Notes: generated from the sequence alone by a model not told the origin. Positions 24,767-34,170 are shown, numbered from the stretch's first letter. The stretch: DNA of 64,000 bases from Psychrobacter nivimaris (GCF_009812035.1 NZ_VZIZ01000019.1:110177-174176); one strand, 5' to 3'. Program-made: numbers and translations.

Positions 24767-25156
24767 CTGACTACTTCTATTTCAGCCGAAGGTACACCTA
24801 CTCGCAGTACCACTGACGATGGGTCATCTGATACTGCAGATTTAGTACCTGCCGATCTTGCCAAGCAAATGCAGCAAGCATCGCTACAAGCCAGCCAACT
24901 ACTAAAGTCGCTATCGCACCCTGATCGCCTACTTCTTCTCTGTCAATTGACCCAAGGTGAATATTGCGTCGGTGAGCTGGAGGATTTGGTCGGGGTTGGA
25001 CAGCCGAGCTTATCGCAGCAATTGGGTATATTGCGCAAAGACGAGCTGGTCGCCACACGCCGCGAAGGTAAGCAAATTTACTATAGTATCGCAAGCGAGG
25101 ATGCGCTAGCTGTACTCGATCTGCTGTATCAACGTTTTTGTGCCAAAGCAGAATAA
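24767..25156 (+). CDS. ArsR-family regulator, BigR-like
   Basis: A winged-helix regulator of the ArsR family. The core SQLLKSLSHPDRLLLLCQLTQ (from about residue 42), GEYCVGELEDLVG and QPSLSQQLGILRKDELVATRREGKQIYYS is complete; the Cys in EYCVGE and the Cys of the final CAKAE lie where BigR/SqrR-type persulfide sensors have their cysteine pair, which are known to form a disulfide or tetrasulfide. The start is uncertain. ATG 24869 gives 95 residues but has no ribosome site. CTG 24767 is in frame, has TAAGGAA six bases upstream, and gives 129 residues with a Ser/Thr/Asp-rich leader. I prefer CTG. It diverges from the persulfide dioxygenase gene and precedes SulP. Confidence 0.8.
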   Translation: MTTSISAEGTPTRSTTDDGSSDTADLVPADLAKQMQQASLQASQLLKSLSHPDRLLLLCQLTQGEYCVGELEDLVGVGQPSLSQQLGILRKDELVATRREGKQIYYSIASEDALAVLDLLYQRFCAKAE

Positions 25157-25202
25157 CGCCGCCCTCGCCTAATTATTTATACTATCTACTGTGGTGATTG
25201 AT

Positions 25203-26906
25203 ATGTCCTCTATCGTCGCTCGTCTGATTCCAGCTTGGCTGCGTCAATACCAGCTCTCAGCGTTGCCGACTGATCTCGTCGCAGGCATAGTGGTGGGCGT
25301 GTTGGTCATACCGCAGAGCCTAGGTTACGCGGTATTGGCAGGACTGCCACCTGTCTATGGCCTATATGCAGCGATCGTACCTGTCCTCGTTTATGCTTGG
25401 CTCGGCTCTAGCAATGTACAAGCCGTAGGACCCGTTGCCATTACCGCTATCATGACCGCCAGTGGTCTACTGCCTTATGCTGAGCAAGGCACTGAACAGT
25501 ACGCACTGATGGCCAGTCTATTGGCACTGATGGTAGGTGCACTGCTATGGATTGCAGGACGGTTAAAACTTGGCTGGATCGTGCAGTTTATCAGTCGCGG
25601 CGTGTCCGCAGGGTTTGTAAGCGGTGCAGCAGTCCTTATATTTGTCAGTCAGCTCAAATATCTGACCGACATTCCGGTCACTGGCAATAGTTTGATTGGA
25701 TATTTATCCACCATGCAGCGCTATGCCAGCCAGCTGCATCTATTGACCTTAGCTATTGGTGTGACCGCATTTACGCTATTGGTTGCCAATCGCTATGCAA
25801 GTGAGTGGATATGGCAGACGTGGCTATCATCGTCATATGCCAAATGGGCAGAGCGCTTATTCCCGCTTATTTTACTTGGCATCGCTATCGTACTCAGTAT
25901 GGCACTGCATTGGAGCACACATGGTGTGGCGACCATCGGTCGTATTCCACAAGGGCTACCGAGCTTTACGTTACCGCATATCTCTGATCTACAAGAGGCG
26001 CTAAAGCTATTGCCGACAGCAGGGTTGATGGCACTAATCGTATTTGTGTCGAGCAGCTCAGTTGCCAGTACCTATGCTCGCTTGCGTGGTGAGAGCTTTG
26101 ATGCCAATCGTGAGCTGACTGGACTTGGGCTGGCCAATCTGTCTGGTGGACTGTTCCAAAGTTTTGCGGTTGCGGGTGGCTTTTCGCGTACGGCTATCAA
26201 TGCCGACTCAGGTGCGAAGACACCACTTGCCAGTCTCGTTACCGTACTGGTAATGATTGCCGCGCTCATAGCCTTTAGCAATGCACTTGCCCCACTACCC
26301 TATGCACTACTGGGCGCAACCATCATGGCCTCCATCATTGGCCTGATAGATATTGCGACGTTGAAATCTGCATGGCAGCGCGATCGCTTAGATTGTGCTA
26401 GCTTTTTAGCAGCGTTCGTCGGTGTTCTGATATTTGGTCTAAACACAGGGCTGGTCATTGGTCTAATGGTGTCATTCGCCAGTCTTATCTGGCAGTCAAG
26501 TAAGCCTCACGTAGCTGTCGTTGGACAGTTGGGCGGTACAGGACATTTTCGTAATATCAATCGCCATGACGTCGTAACTTTTGACGACTTATTGATGTTA
26601 CGTATCGATGAGAGTTTGTTCTTTGGTAATAGTGAATCCGTACATCGACGTATCCTCAATGCCATGCAGCAATATCCCGATGCCAATGAAATCATATTGA
26701 TTATGGCCGCTGTCAATCACATAGATTTGACCGCTCAAGAAATGCTTTGTACCTTAAACCACGAGTTGGCGTTACAGAATAAGCGCTTACATTTTAGCTT
26801 TATCAAAGGTCCTGTGATGGACATCATCGGTCACACCCCATTGATTAGCGAGCTATCAGGACAAGTCTATCTAAGCACCTTAGATGCTGTCGATGCGTTA
26901 AAATAA
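25203..26906 (+). CDS. SulP-family sulfate permease with STAS domain
   Basis: A ~567-residue inner-membrane anion transporter of the SulP family, mostly sulfate or bicarbonate importers. It has about 11-12 helices (GIVVGVLVIPQSLGYAVLAGLPPVYGLYAA near the start is the family signature), a conserved SRTAINADSGAKT loop, and a C-terminal STAS domain (from about residue 440) with LMLRIDESLFFGNSES. It is 46 bp past the ArsR gene. Two GTG codons (25191, 25194) precede ATG 25203; ATG is preferred because of the GGTGA site. Sulfite/sulfate handling fits the sulfur module. Confidence 0.88.
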   Translation: MSSIVARLIPAWLRQYQLSALPTDLVAGIVVGVLVIPQSLGYAVLAGLPPVYGLYAAIVPVLVYAWLGSSNVQAVGPVAITAIMTASGLLPYAEQGTEQYALMASLLALMVGALLWIAGRLKLGWIVQFISRGVSAGFVSGAAVLIFVSQLKYLTDIPVTGNSLIGYLSTMQRYASQLHLLTLAIGVTAFTLLVANRYASEWIWQTWLSSSYAKWAERLFPLILLGIAIVLSMALHWSTHGVATIGRIPQGLPSFTLPHISDLQEALKLLPTAGLMALIVFVSSSSVASTYARLRGESFDANRELTGLGLANLSGGLFQSFAVAGGFSRTAINADSGAKTPLASLVTVLVMIAALIAFSNALAPLPYALLGATIMASIIGLIDIATLKSAWQRDRLDCASFLAAFVGVLIFGLNTGLVIGLMVSFASLIWQSSKPHVAVVGQLGGTGHFRNINRHDVVTFDDLLMLRIDESLFFGNSESVHRRILNAMQQYPDANEIILIMAAVNHIDLTAQEMLCTLNHELALQNKRLHFSFIKGPVMDIIGHTPLISELSGQVYLSTLDAVDALK

Positions 26907-27142
26907 TCTATAGTTTGACCACAACAAAGTTGCTGCTACATTAATTTCACTCAACCTCAATTACTATTCTCGCCTACAACACAATATCGCTATGATAGCG
27001 CCTGTGTTATGCTAGACGCACTAAATAGGGAATCAATTAACCTAGAAATCGGCCTAAAAAATGCTGATTTATAGTCCTTTGATATTCTTAGCCCAACCCT
27101 CAATAATAAATATACTTTAACAAATATAACTGAACCTATTTT

Positions 27143-27469
27143 ATGACCGATGATTTAACGATTTATAAGCAAATATACCCAAGCCAATGCGTTAAGATTG
27201 CTGAGCTTGGTTATCGCTCAGTGCTTAATATTCGCCCAGATGCCGAGATTGAAACACAGCCTAATAGCTGCGATTTGGCAACGGCTACCGAACAGGCAAA
27301 CCTAGCGTATCAACATCTACCGTTTGATGATGAGCGCCTAAGTATGCTGACGGTCGAGCAGTTTGCCGATTTCTATCACTCAATGCCCAAACCTATATTG
27401 ATGTTTTGCGGTACTGGGGCACGTGCCAAGCTACTGTACCAAAGCGCATTGATGCAAGGCCTGTTATAA
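27143..27469 (+). CDS. DUF442 (TIGR01244-type) sulfur transferase-like protein, copy 1
   Basis: A 108-residue protein with the DUF442 fold, related to rhodanese and dual-specificity phosphatases. It opens YKQIYPSQCVKIAELGYRSVLNIRPD and ends with the active loop MFCGTGARAKLLY, a C-x4-R loop in which the usual CRTG is CGTG. In Blh this domain acts as the sulfurtransferase (rhodanese) part. It is 237 bp after SulP and 63 bp before a second copy. The lost Arg may change or abolish activity. Its start at ATG 27143 is preceded by TATTTT with no clear ribosome site. Confidence 0.8.
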   Translation: MTDDLTIYKQIYPSQCVKIAELGYRSVLNIRPDAEIETQPNSCDLATATEQANLAYQHLPFDDERLSMLTVEQFADFYHSMPKPILMFCGTGARAKLLYQSALMQGLL

Positions 27470-27532
27470 CAACCATCGCTCGAACTAACACGTTTTATAA
27501 ACCCAACAACACCAATAAAAAAAGGAGCTCTT

Positions 27533-27865
27533 ATGAGCCATGAAGTTAGCTTTACCGGACAAATCACGCCTGACCAAGTGCCTATGATTGCCGAAAATGG
27601 TTTCAAAACCATTATCAATAACCGTCCTGATGGTGAAGAGCCAAATCAGCCAACCAGTGCCGAAATCGAAGCAGCAGCCAAAGAAGCTGGTCTTGCTTAT
27701 AAAGAGATTTCTTTTGCAGGTAATGAGCTAAATCAAACTCACGTCGAAACGTTTGCAGATTTCTTTAATCAAGCTGAGCAGCCAATGCTGATTTTTTGCC
27801 GCACGGGTAACCGCTCAAACGGTATCTATGAAGCAGCCAAGCAAATGGATTTACTAGACGACTAG
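27533..27865 (+). CDS. DUF442 (TIGR01244-type) sulfur transferase-like protein, copy 2
   Basis: A 110-residue paralogue of the preceding gene: GQITPDQVPMIAENGFKTIINNRPDGEEPNQPTSAE opens the DUF442 fold, and the catalytic loop is IFCRTGNRSNGIYEA (Cys-Arg-Thr-Gly-Asn-Arg), the canonical version. It would move sulfane sulfur or hydrolyse persulfides next to the metallo-hydrolase and ArsR genes upstream. Good ribosome site (AAAGGAG, 27518-27524). A terminator follows. Tandem, diverged copies suggest one retains catalysis while the other may be specialised. Confidence 0.85.
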   Translation: MSHEVSFTGQITPDQVPMIAENGFKTIINNRPDGEEPNQPTSAEIEAAAKEAGLAYKEISFAGNELNQTHVETFADFFNQAEQPMLIFCRTGNRSNGIYEAAKQMDLLDD

Positions 27866-28252
27866 TGCAGCATAAGTAGACTAGAAAGTTAGCGTATTTA
27901 GCCCACAGAATCTTGTGGGCTTTTTACTGTGCGTATCATTATGCTCAAAGTGTCATTAGCCACAAACAACCCAATCACTACCTAGTCACTGCCTAATCAC
28001 CTCCCGATAGCTTCCAACAACTTCGACCAACCTCGATAGTCACGACAAGTGGGTTACTATACGAGCGTAATACCGCTATTATCATTTGATAGGCTTGATC
28101 TAGCTTGGTGGTTAAGACACCTCATTAGCTAGACGATTAAATACCTAAACACATGGAATGTGAGCAGCTATATGGTGACAAGGTTGCCCCGCTGCTATTT
28201 ACTTTCAAAACGCCATCTTGATATGGTATTTTAGTTTCACAAGGAATGTTTG
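27866..28252. other. Intergenic region between the DUF442 pair and the BASS transporter
   Basis: About 385 bases without a gene. A terminator for the DUF442 genes lies at its left end (27899-27926). Nothing else was recognised; the BASS promoter must be near the right end. Confidence 0.5.
27899..27926 (+). terminator. Terminator after the second DUF442 gene
   Basis: Stem AGCCCACA/TGTGGGCT around a 6-base loop, followed by T5. Confidence 0.85.
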
Positions 28253-29110
28253 ATGAATAATACCGCGCTAGCATTACTGCCACTAGCCCTTGCCTACATT
28301 ATGTTCACTCTAGGAGCAGGGCTAAAACTGAGTGATTTTAAGGTCATTGCCAAATATCCAAAAGCGTTCTTTGTTGGCTTAATCAATCAAGTTGTGTTGG
28401 TACCGTTGGTTGCGCTAGCAGTCGTGTTAGTAACGGCTCCGCCACCAGCGATTGCTTTTGGGATTATGCTGATTAGTTTTTGCCCCGGCGGCGTCACTAG
28501 CAACATGCTGACCTACTATGCCAAAGGAAATGTCGCGCTCTCTATCGCGTTGACTGGTGTGGTCAGCATATTGTCGGTAATTACGCTGCCCATTCTAATT
28601 ACGTTGGCTTTTGATCATTTTATGAAAGATCAGGCGAACTCTATTAGCGCGATAAAGATTGGCCTAGTCATGTTCTTATTGACCACATTGCCCGTATCTC
28701 TTGGTATGCTTGCTCGCCACAAATTTACTGACTTTATGGTACGTCGCAGCAGTCTTCTAAACGGCTTGGCTAGCGTGTTTTTTGTACTAATTGTCTTTGC
28801 TGCTATTGCCTCTAACTGGCAACTACTACAATCACAATTCACTCAAATTGGTTTAGAGCTGATCTTTATCATTGCTATTTTATTCGCTATTAGCATCTCG
28901 ATCTCTAGAGTCCTAAAGCTTAGCTGGTTTGATACTAAAACCATCTCGATAGAAACCAGTATCCAAAATAGTACGACGGCTATTACCTTAGCGCCTATCA
29001 TCATGGGCGTGAGCACACTGCCTGTTATTGCGCTGCCTGCTGCTTTGTACGGTGTGCTGATGTATGTCGTTGCGCTGCCCGTTATTTTCCTAATCAAAAA
29101 CAAGAACTGA
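28253..29110 (+). CDS. Bile acid:sodium symporter (BASS) family transporter
   Basis: A 285-residue, very hydrophobic transporter of the BASS family (YocS/ASBT-like), which moves organic anions with Na+. Key features: MFTLGAGLKLSDF near the start, the crossing motif SFCPGGVTSNMLTYYAKGNVALS (about residues 81-103), and the later helix ETSIQNSTTAITLAPIIMGVS that carries sodium ligands. ATG 28253 is preferred over the adjacent TTG because AAGGAA is well spaced. Substrate is unknown; bacterial members carry pantoate or related acids among others. Confidence 0.85.
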   Translation: MNNTALALLPLALAYIMFTLGAGLKLSDFKVIAKYPKAFFVGLINQVVLVPLVALAVVLVTAPPPAIAFGIMLISFCPGGVTSNMLTYYAKGNVALSIALTGVVSILSVITLPILITLAFDHFMKDQANSISAIKIGLVMFLLTTLPVSLGMLARHKFTDFMVRRSSLLNGLASVFFVLIVFAAIASNWQLLQSQFTQIGLELIFIIAILFAISISISRVLKLSWFDTKTISIETSIQNSTTAITLAPIIMGVSTLPVIALPAALYGVLMYVVALPVIFLIKNKN

Positions 29111-29288
29111 TTGTAGTAAGTACGAGAAATAAAAAGCGTCCTTCTAAATAGGTGCCCGTCTAAATATTAGATAGGCGTTTTCTTGAAATAGGATTTAAAT
29201 GATAAAAATATAGCTCGGTTTATAGACTGGTCAATACTCAAGATTGAGTACATAATAAAATGCTACTGTTATCGCTTAATAGGACTCT

Positions 29289-30050
29289 ATGATGGAAAAA
29301 CCGTTATTAATTATTGGGAATAGAAACTACTCATCTTGGTCGCTACGAGCATGGCTATTGCTCAAAGCGTTCAATGTTGATTTTGATGAGCAGCTTGTTG
29401 AGTTGTTTCATCCATCAGCACGTCCAACGCTCGAAACGCATTCACCAACGGGTAAAGTGCCTATTTTAGTCTATGGTGAAAAAGATAATAAAGTAACCGT
29501 TTGGGACACCTTAGCGATTGCGATGCATGTTAATGAGTACTTTACGGATATTGATATTTGGACAGGCACTGATAAACCTAACACTGAAACACGAAATAAT
29601 AATCAAAGTAGAATAAATAGCGCCTATTGCCAAAGCATCGTAGCTGAGATGCATTCGGGATTGACAGGTATTCGTAATGAAATGCCGATGAATATACGAG
29701 CAACGGCTAAGATACAGCCAAGTAGTGCTTGCTTAGCAGATATCACTCGTATCGAAGACATCTTTGACGATTGTTTAAAAGGTCGCTCAGCAGACAGTTT
29801 CTTATTCGGAGATTTCACAGCAGCCGATGTGTTTTTTGCTCCAGTGGTGCTGCGATTACAGACTTATGCTGATGCGTCCAATATTGCTTTGCAGCCAATG
29901 ACCAAGCAGTATTGCCAAACTATGCTAAATCATCCACACATACAGGCGTGGCAACAATCAGCACTGACAGAAACTCGAATTATTGAAGAAGACGAAGCAG
30001 GCGAGATCATGTCGATAGCTGGCGTATTGGCGAATAACCATTCATTTTAG
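29289..30050 (+). CDS. Glutathione S-transferase family protein
   Basis: A 253-residue GST: an N-terminal thioredoxin-like domain with IIGNRNYSSWSLRAWLLLKAF (residues 8-28; the SSWSLR segment is the catalytic-loop Ser/Tyr region) and PTGKVPIL (cis-Pro) then a C-terminal helical domain ending with the substrate region. It conjugates glutathione to electrophiles or acts as a peroxidase. It is followed directly by a strong terminator. ATG 29289 with a second ATG at 29292; the choice is uncertain by one codon. Confidence 0.87.
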   Translation: MMEKPLLIIGNRNYSSWSLRAWLLLKAFNVDFDEQLVELFHPSARPTLETHSPTGKVPILVYGEKDNKVTVWDTLAIAMHVNEYFTDIDIWTGTDKPNTETRNNNQSRINSAYCQSIVAEMHSGLTGIRNEMPMNIRATAKIQPSSACLADITRIEDIFDDCLKGRSADSFLFGDFTAADVFFAPVVLRLQTYADASNIALQPMTKQYCQTMLNHPHIQAWQQSALTETRIIEEDEAGEIMSIAGVLANNHSF

Positions 30051-30070
30051 GCATAAATAATATCTTACAT

Positions 30071-30110
30071 AAAAAAACCACTTCTGCTTAGCTAAAGTGG
30101 TTTTTTCTTT
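30071..30110. terminator. Bidirectional terminator between the GST gene and the AGCS gene
   Basis: Perfect 12-bp stem AAAAAACCACTT/AAGTGGTTTTTT, loop of 11 bases, between converging genes. Confidence 0.88.
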
Positions 30111-30134
30111 CATGAGAAATAAAGCGTACGAGTA

Positions 30135-31583
30135 CTACTGTTTTTGATCTAACGCTTCTTTTACCGCTTTTTTGCCCCATGCGCTCAGATCGAGATCCAA
30201 TTTTTCATACTCTTGTGCATCAAATAACGGCTCTTTAACCCCTGATCTTAACTGACTTGCAAAGTCGTCAAGTAGACGCTTAGCTCGTGGAAATAACATT
30301 ATCAAGGCCAATAAGTTTGCTAGCGCTAGCACGCCCATCAACGGATCAGCGAAGAAGAACACTGCGGTTGCTGCAGGAGCCACTGCGCCCAAGAATAATA
30401 CCGCAATCACAACAACTCGCAAAACCAGAGTCGCCATTTTGATATTCTTTTTGACCAAGAAATTAATGGCATTTTCACCCATATAATAGTTATACATGAT
30501 AGAGCTTAGGGCAAATAGCAATATCGATATGGTCAGGATATACTGTGCCCAATCCCCAAGCTGGGTCGTGAGCGCTTGCTGTGCCAGTACAATACCATCG
30601 ACTTCAGCACCTGGTTGATACACGCCGCTCAGTAAAATCATAAATGCGGTGGCACTACATACGATTATCGTATCAATAAATACAGATAATGACTGCGAGA
30701 TACCTTGACTCACAGGATGAGTGGCATAAGCGGTGGCAGCAATATTAGGCGCAGAACCTAGACCTGCTTCATTAGAGAATAAACCACGCTTCATACCTTG
30801 CTCAATCGCCACACCAATACCACCGCCCACGACAGACTCAATACCAAATGCATTTTTAACAATCATTACCATCAACGTAGGCAGCTCTGTGACATTGAGC
30901 AATATAACAACAAGTGCCATACCAATATAGATTAATGCCATAACAGGAATGACAACGTCAGCTACTTTTGCAATGCGCTGAATACCGCCAAAGACAATAA
31001 ATCCACCTGCAATTACCAGTACTACACCCGTTATCCAGCGGTCAATCCCAAAGCTTTCAAGCGCTGAGCCTGCTACCGTATTGCCTTGGAACGCGATAAA
31101 CCCAATAGAGAAAGACAGTAGTAAAGCAATAGCATAAATGACGGCAAGCCAGCGATAGTCTTTACCTAACCCATGTAAAATATAGGTCGCAGGGCCACCG
31201 CGAAAGTTACCATCATTGTCTCTACGCTTGTAAAGCTGGGCTAAGCTACATTCGACAATACTGGTCATCATGCCAATTAAGGCCACAACCCACATCCAGA
31301 ATACCGCTCCCGGTCCTCCTAAAGAGATGGCAACAGCAACGCCAGCAATGTTACCGCCGCCCACACGTCCACCGATAGAAACGAGCAACGCCTGACGAGC
31401 AGAAATTCCGTCGTCTCCTACTTCATCCGTTTTGAACACACGGAACATACGTTTAAAATATTTAAACTGAGCGAACCTACCTACGATGGTAAACAATAAA
31501 CCAAAAATAATTAGCATAGGCACGAGCGCCCAGCCCCACGTTAGATCCCCGACTAGGGCAAAAAAAGCTTCAATGTATTCCAT
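30135..31583 (-). CDS. Alanine/glycine:cation symporter (AGCS family)
   Basis: A 482-residue membrane protein of the AGCS (sodium:alanine symporter) family with about 11 helices. The family signature is near GGRVGGGNIAGVAVAISLGGPGAVFWMW (about residues 71-98), with FRGGPATYILHGLGKD and the conserved GVAIEQGMKRGLFSNEAGLGSAPNIAA (about 258-285), which carries sodium and substrate contacts. It imports alanine or glycine with Na+. It stands alone, with a good ribosome site (AAGGAAAATAGGC). Confidence 0.9.
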   Translation of the reverse strand: MEYIEAFFALVGDLTWGWALVPMLIIFGLLFTIVGRFAQFKYFKRMFRVFKTDEVGDDGISARQALLVSIGGRVGGGNIAGVAVAISLGGPGAVFWMWVVALIGMMTSIVECSLAQLYKRRDNDGNFRGGPATYILHGLGKDYRWLAVIYAIALLLSFSIGFIAFQGNTVAGSALESFGIDRWITGVVLVIAGGFIVFGGIQRIAKVADVVIPVMALIYIGMALVVILLNVTELPTLMVMIVKNAFGIESVVGGGIGVAIEQGMKRGLFSNEAGLGSAPNIAATAYATHPVSQGISQSLSVFIDTIIVCSATAFMILLSGVYQPGAEVDGIVLAQQALTTQLGDWAQYILTISILLFALSSIMYNYYMGENAINFLVKKNIKMATLVLRVVVIAVLFLGAVAPAATAVFFFADPLMGVLALANLLALIMLFPRAKRLLDDFASQLRSGVKEPLFDAQEYEKLDLDLSAWGKKAVKEALDQKQ

Positions 31584-31785
31584 GCCTATTTTCCTTATAG
31601 TTCATGACGCTATGATAGGTTTTATTGCATACATTATTGCATCAACAACACGAGTTTGTAATGCAAATGTCGAATTTGTAACGTAAATACTGATATTTTC
31701 TGAGTGAAATCGCGTTATTTGTTTACTTAAGAGTCCATTTTCTAATTATCAGGATTTTTTTATATAGACGTATTTATGCGATAGC

Positions 31786-31818
31786 ACAAAAAAACCACCT
31801 CAACCGAGGTGGCTTTTT
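31786..31818 (-). terminator. Terminator after ahpF
   Basis: On the minus strand stem CCACCTC/GAGGTGG with a 4-base loop, followed by seven T. Confidence 0.85.
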
Positions 31819-31841
31819 ATACTGAAACTAAACCGAACAGC

Positions 31842-33419
31842 TTACTGCATGACCAAGTATTCAAACGCTGACAATGCCGCTTTACTACCTTCACCCATCG
31901 CAATGTTAATTTGCTTAAATGGTACGGTGGTTACGTCACCACAAGCAAAGATACCTTTACGATCTGTACGGCAGCGCTCATCGATTTCGATCTCACCAAA
32001 GCGGTTTAGATCAACGAAGCCTTTGATGAACCCAGTGTTTGGTACTAAACCAATCTGTACAAACACCCCTGATAAATCACGCTCATGAGTCTCACCTGTG
32101 CTGCGATCTTGGTAGACGATAGACGATACTTTGCCATCAGTCGCTTTGATCTCTTGTGTCGCTGCACCGGTAATGAACTCAATGTTGGTTTTCTCTTTAG
32201 CTTTATTGATCAGTACTTGGTCAGCTTTTAACTCATCAGCGAACTCGAGTACAGTAACGTGATTGACGATACCTGCCAAATCTAAGGCTGCCTCAACGCC
32301 TGAGTTACCACCACCGATCACTGAGATGTCTTTACCTTTGAAGAATGGGCCGTCGCAATGCGCACAGAAAGCCACACCTTTACCAATGTTTTCTTCTTCG
32401 CCTGGTACGCCAAGCTTACGCCACTGGGCACCTGTCGCCAAGATAATACTACGAGTCTCGAACGTCTCACCAGTATTTAGATGGATACTGTAGTTCTCTT
32501 CTTCAGTCTCGCCGATTTCTTTAACGCTCACATGCTCTTTTAGCGTGATATTATATTCGGCCAAGTGCTTAACAAAGTTGGTCGATAAATCTGTACCATT
32601 GGTTAGCGGCACTGAAATCAAGTTCTCAATGTCTTGCGTGTCTTTGACCTGTCCACCGATACGATCAGCGACCATCGTGACTTTTAAGCCTTTACGCGCT
32701 GTATAAATGGCTGCAGCCACACCTGCAGGGCCAGCACCGATGATAGTGACGTCTTGCTGCTCTAATTGCTCAGCATCGTCTTCTACTTCTGACAGTAAAT
32801 CAGGGAACTGCTCTTGCAATTTTCCAATCAATTTAGCAGTGTCGATTAGACCATTAGCAAATGGCTTACCATTCAAAAATACAGCTGGTACACCTTGAAT
32901 TTTATTCGCTTCTACTTGCTCTTGAAACAATGCACCATCGATCATCTCGTTGCTGATACCATCGTTTAATAGCGCAAACTGGTTCAATGCCTGAACGACT
33001 TCTGGGCAGCTATGGCATGACAATGACACGTAGGTCTGGAACTGTAATGGCTTATTAAAGCGCTTAACTAACTTTTGGATACCTTCATCCAACTTTAGCG
33101 TATGGCCACCCGCTTGCAAAATCGCCAAAATCAATGACGTAAACTCATGACCACCTGGGATACCGCTGAATACGATACCAGTATCGTTTGATTCGCCATC
33201 AATGTGACTGACTACTTTAAAACTAATCGCACTAGGCAAACTATCGTCAGTTGCTTCTGCATCGAAATTGATTTTGTCTGTCGTTCCAGCAATCTTGGTC
33301 AAAAAATCTACCAATTCTGCACGTTTCGCATGCGTACCATTACCCAATACAAAGGTAATTGGACGTGTCATGTTTTCGCTATAGCTCTTAACGGCATCTA
33401 ATAAATTTTGATCTATCAT
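31842..33419 (-). CDS. ahpF: Alkyl hydroperoxide reductase subunit F
   Basis: AhpF is the flavin-containing NADH-dependent reductase that renews AhpC. The 525-residue protein has two N-terminal thioredoxin-like folds with the disulfide pair Cys135/Cys138 (CHSC), a nucleotide-binding GAGPAGVAAAIYTARKG segment for FAD, and the thioredoxin-reductase-type pair Cys352/Cys355 (CAHC). IGGGNSGVEAALDLAG is the NADH-binding site. ahpC lies nearby (34277-34843) on the same strand but separated by a small unrelated gene. The terminator follows, and the start has TGAGGAACAAAC. Confidence 0.95.
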   Translation of the reverse strand: MIDQNLLDAVKSYSENMTRPITFVLGNGTHAKRAELVDFLTKIAGTTDKINFDAEATDDSLPSAISFKVVSHIDGESNDTGIVFSGIPGGHEFTSLILAILQAGGHTLKLDEGIQKLVKRFNKPLQFQTYVSLSCHSCPEVVQALNQFALLNDGISNEMIDGALFQEQVEANKIQGVPAVFLNGKPFANGLIDTAKLIGKLQEQFPDLLSEVEDDAEQLEQQDVTIIGAGPAGVAAAIYTARKGLKVTMVADRIGGQVKDTQDIENLISVPLTNGTDLSTNFVKHLAEYNITLKEHVSVKEIGETEEENYSIHLNTGETFETRSIILATGAQWRKLGVPGEEENIGKGVAFCAHCDGPFFKGKDISVIGGGNSGVEAALDLAGIVNHVTVLEFADELKADQVLINKAKEKTNIEFITGAATQEIKATDGKVSSIVYQDRSTGETHERDLSGVFVQIGLVPNTGFIKGFVDLNRFGEIEIDERCRTDRKGIFACGDVTTVPFKQINIAMGEGSKAALSAFEYLVMQ

Positions 33420-33858
33420 GTTTGTTCCTCATTATGACTGAATATGTAACGGCAGCTGTCATGCTACGCGTCTAAATATGAAATAGTTGGTGTTGATAAT
33501 TTTGTATAAAAGGTTATATATAGTGGGCTCTTGCCCTTTGATGTGTCTATTATCAAGCGTTTAGCGAGTTTCGGCAAGCTGAGAAACTCAAACTTTATGT
33601 TTTATAAAACAAATCGTTTATTGCTTTAAATAATTAAATACAAATACACAAACAAATGATAGTGATGGTACATGGTCTATTTTTTCGCTACAATCGAATG
33701 GTATTGATAGCAATATGCATTATCAATATCGTGAAGTAGCTATCTTTATTACCATTAAACTTTCACCCCTTCCAAAAAAAATCTCACCATCATAAGCGTC
33801 TTAACCATAACGTGCTTACGCTTATTCTAAGCTTGCACTAAATAACAAGGATGACAAC
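33420..33858. other. Intergenic region between ahpF and the YdcH-like gene
   Basis: About 440 bases with no gene. It holds the ahpF and ydcH-like promoters and an inverted repeat TATTGATA-N11-TATCAATA (33702-33728) that may be a regulator site. Confidence 0.5.
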
Positions 33859-34107
33859 ATGACAATGACAGACACATGGCAAGATCACAGTGATATTATC
33901 GATGAGCTCAAGCAAAAGGACACGCATTTTGCGAGTATCTTTGACGAGCATACAACTCTAGATAGGCAAATCAATAAGCTTGAAAACGATGTGGTCAAGC
34001 ATGCCAGTCGCGACGAAGAAATCGAACAGATGAAACGACGAAAGCTACAGCTTAAAGACGAGATTTATAAAACCATTGATAAAAATAAAGCACAGTCTCG
34101 CGCTTAA
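33859..34107 (+). CDS. YdcH-like (DUF465) small helical protein
   Basis: An 82-residue helical protein of the YdcH/DUF465 family. Its pattern FASIFDEHTTLDRQINKLEND (residues 26-46), then RRKLQLKDEIYKTI, matches the short helical-hairpin family; its function is unknown. AAGGATGACAAC precedes ATG 33859. It sits between ahpF and ahpC, facing ahpC; a link to peroxide stress is not evident. The gene's transcript ends at a terminator shared with ahpC. Confidence 0.8.
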   Translation: MTMTDTWQDHSDIIDELKQKDTHFASIFDEHTTLDRQINKLENDVVKHASRDEEIEQMKRRKLQLKDEIYKTIDKNKAQSRA

Positions 34108-34170
34108 TATTGCGTCTATACTTAGAGATATGCTGAAAAATAATACTAACAATATCTATGCTTAAGACGT

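Noticed and set aside
26507..26716. Minus-strand 69-codon ORF
   Set aside because: Antisense of the SulP STAS domain; no ribosome site.
31849..32088. Plus-strand ORF opposite ahpF
   Set aside because: Shadow of the ahpF coding sequence; no independent support.
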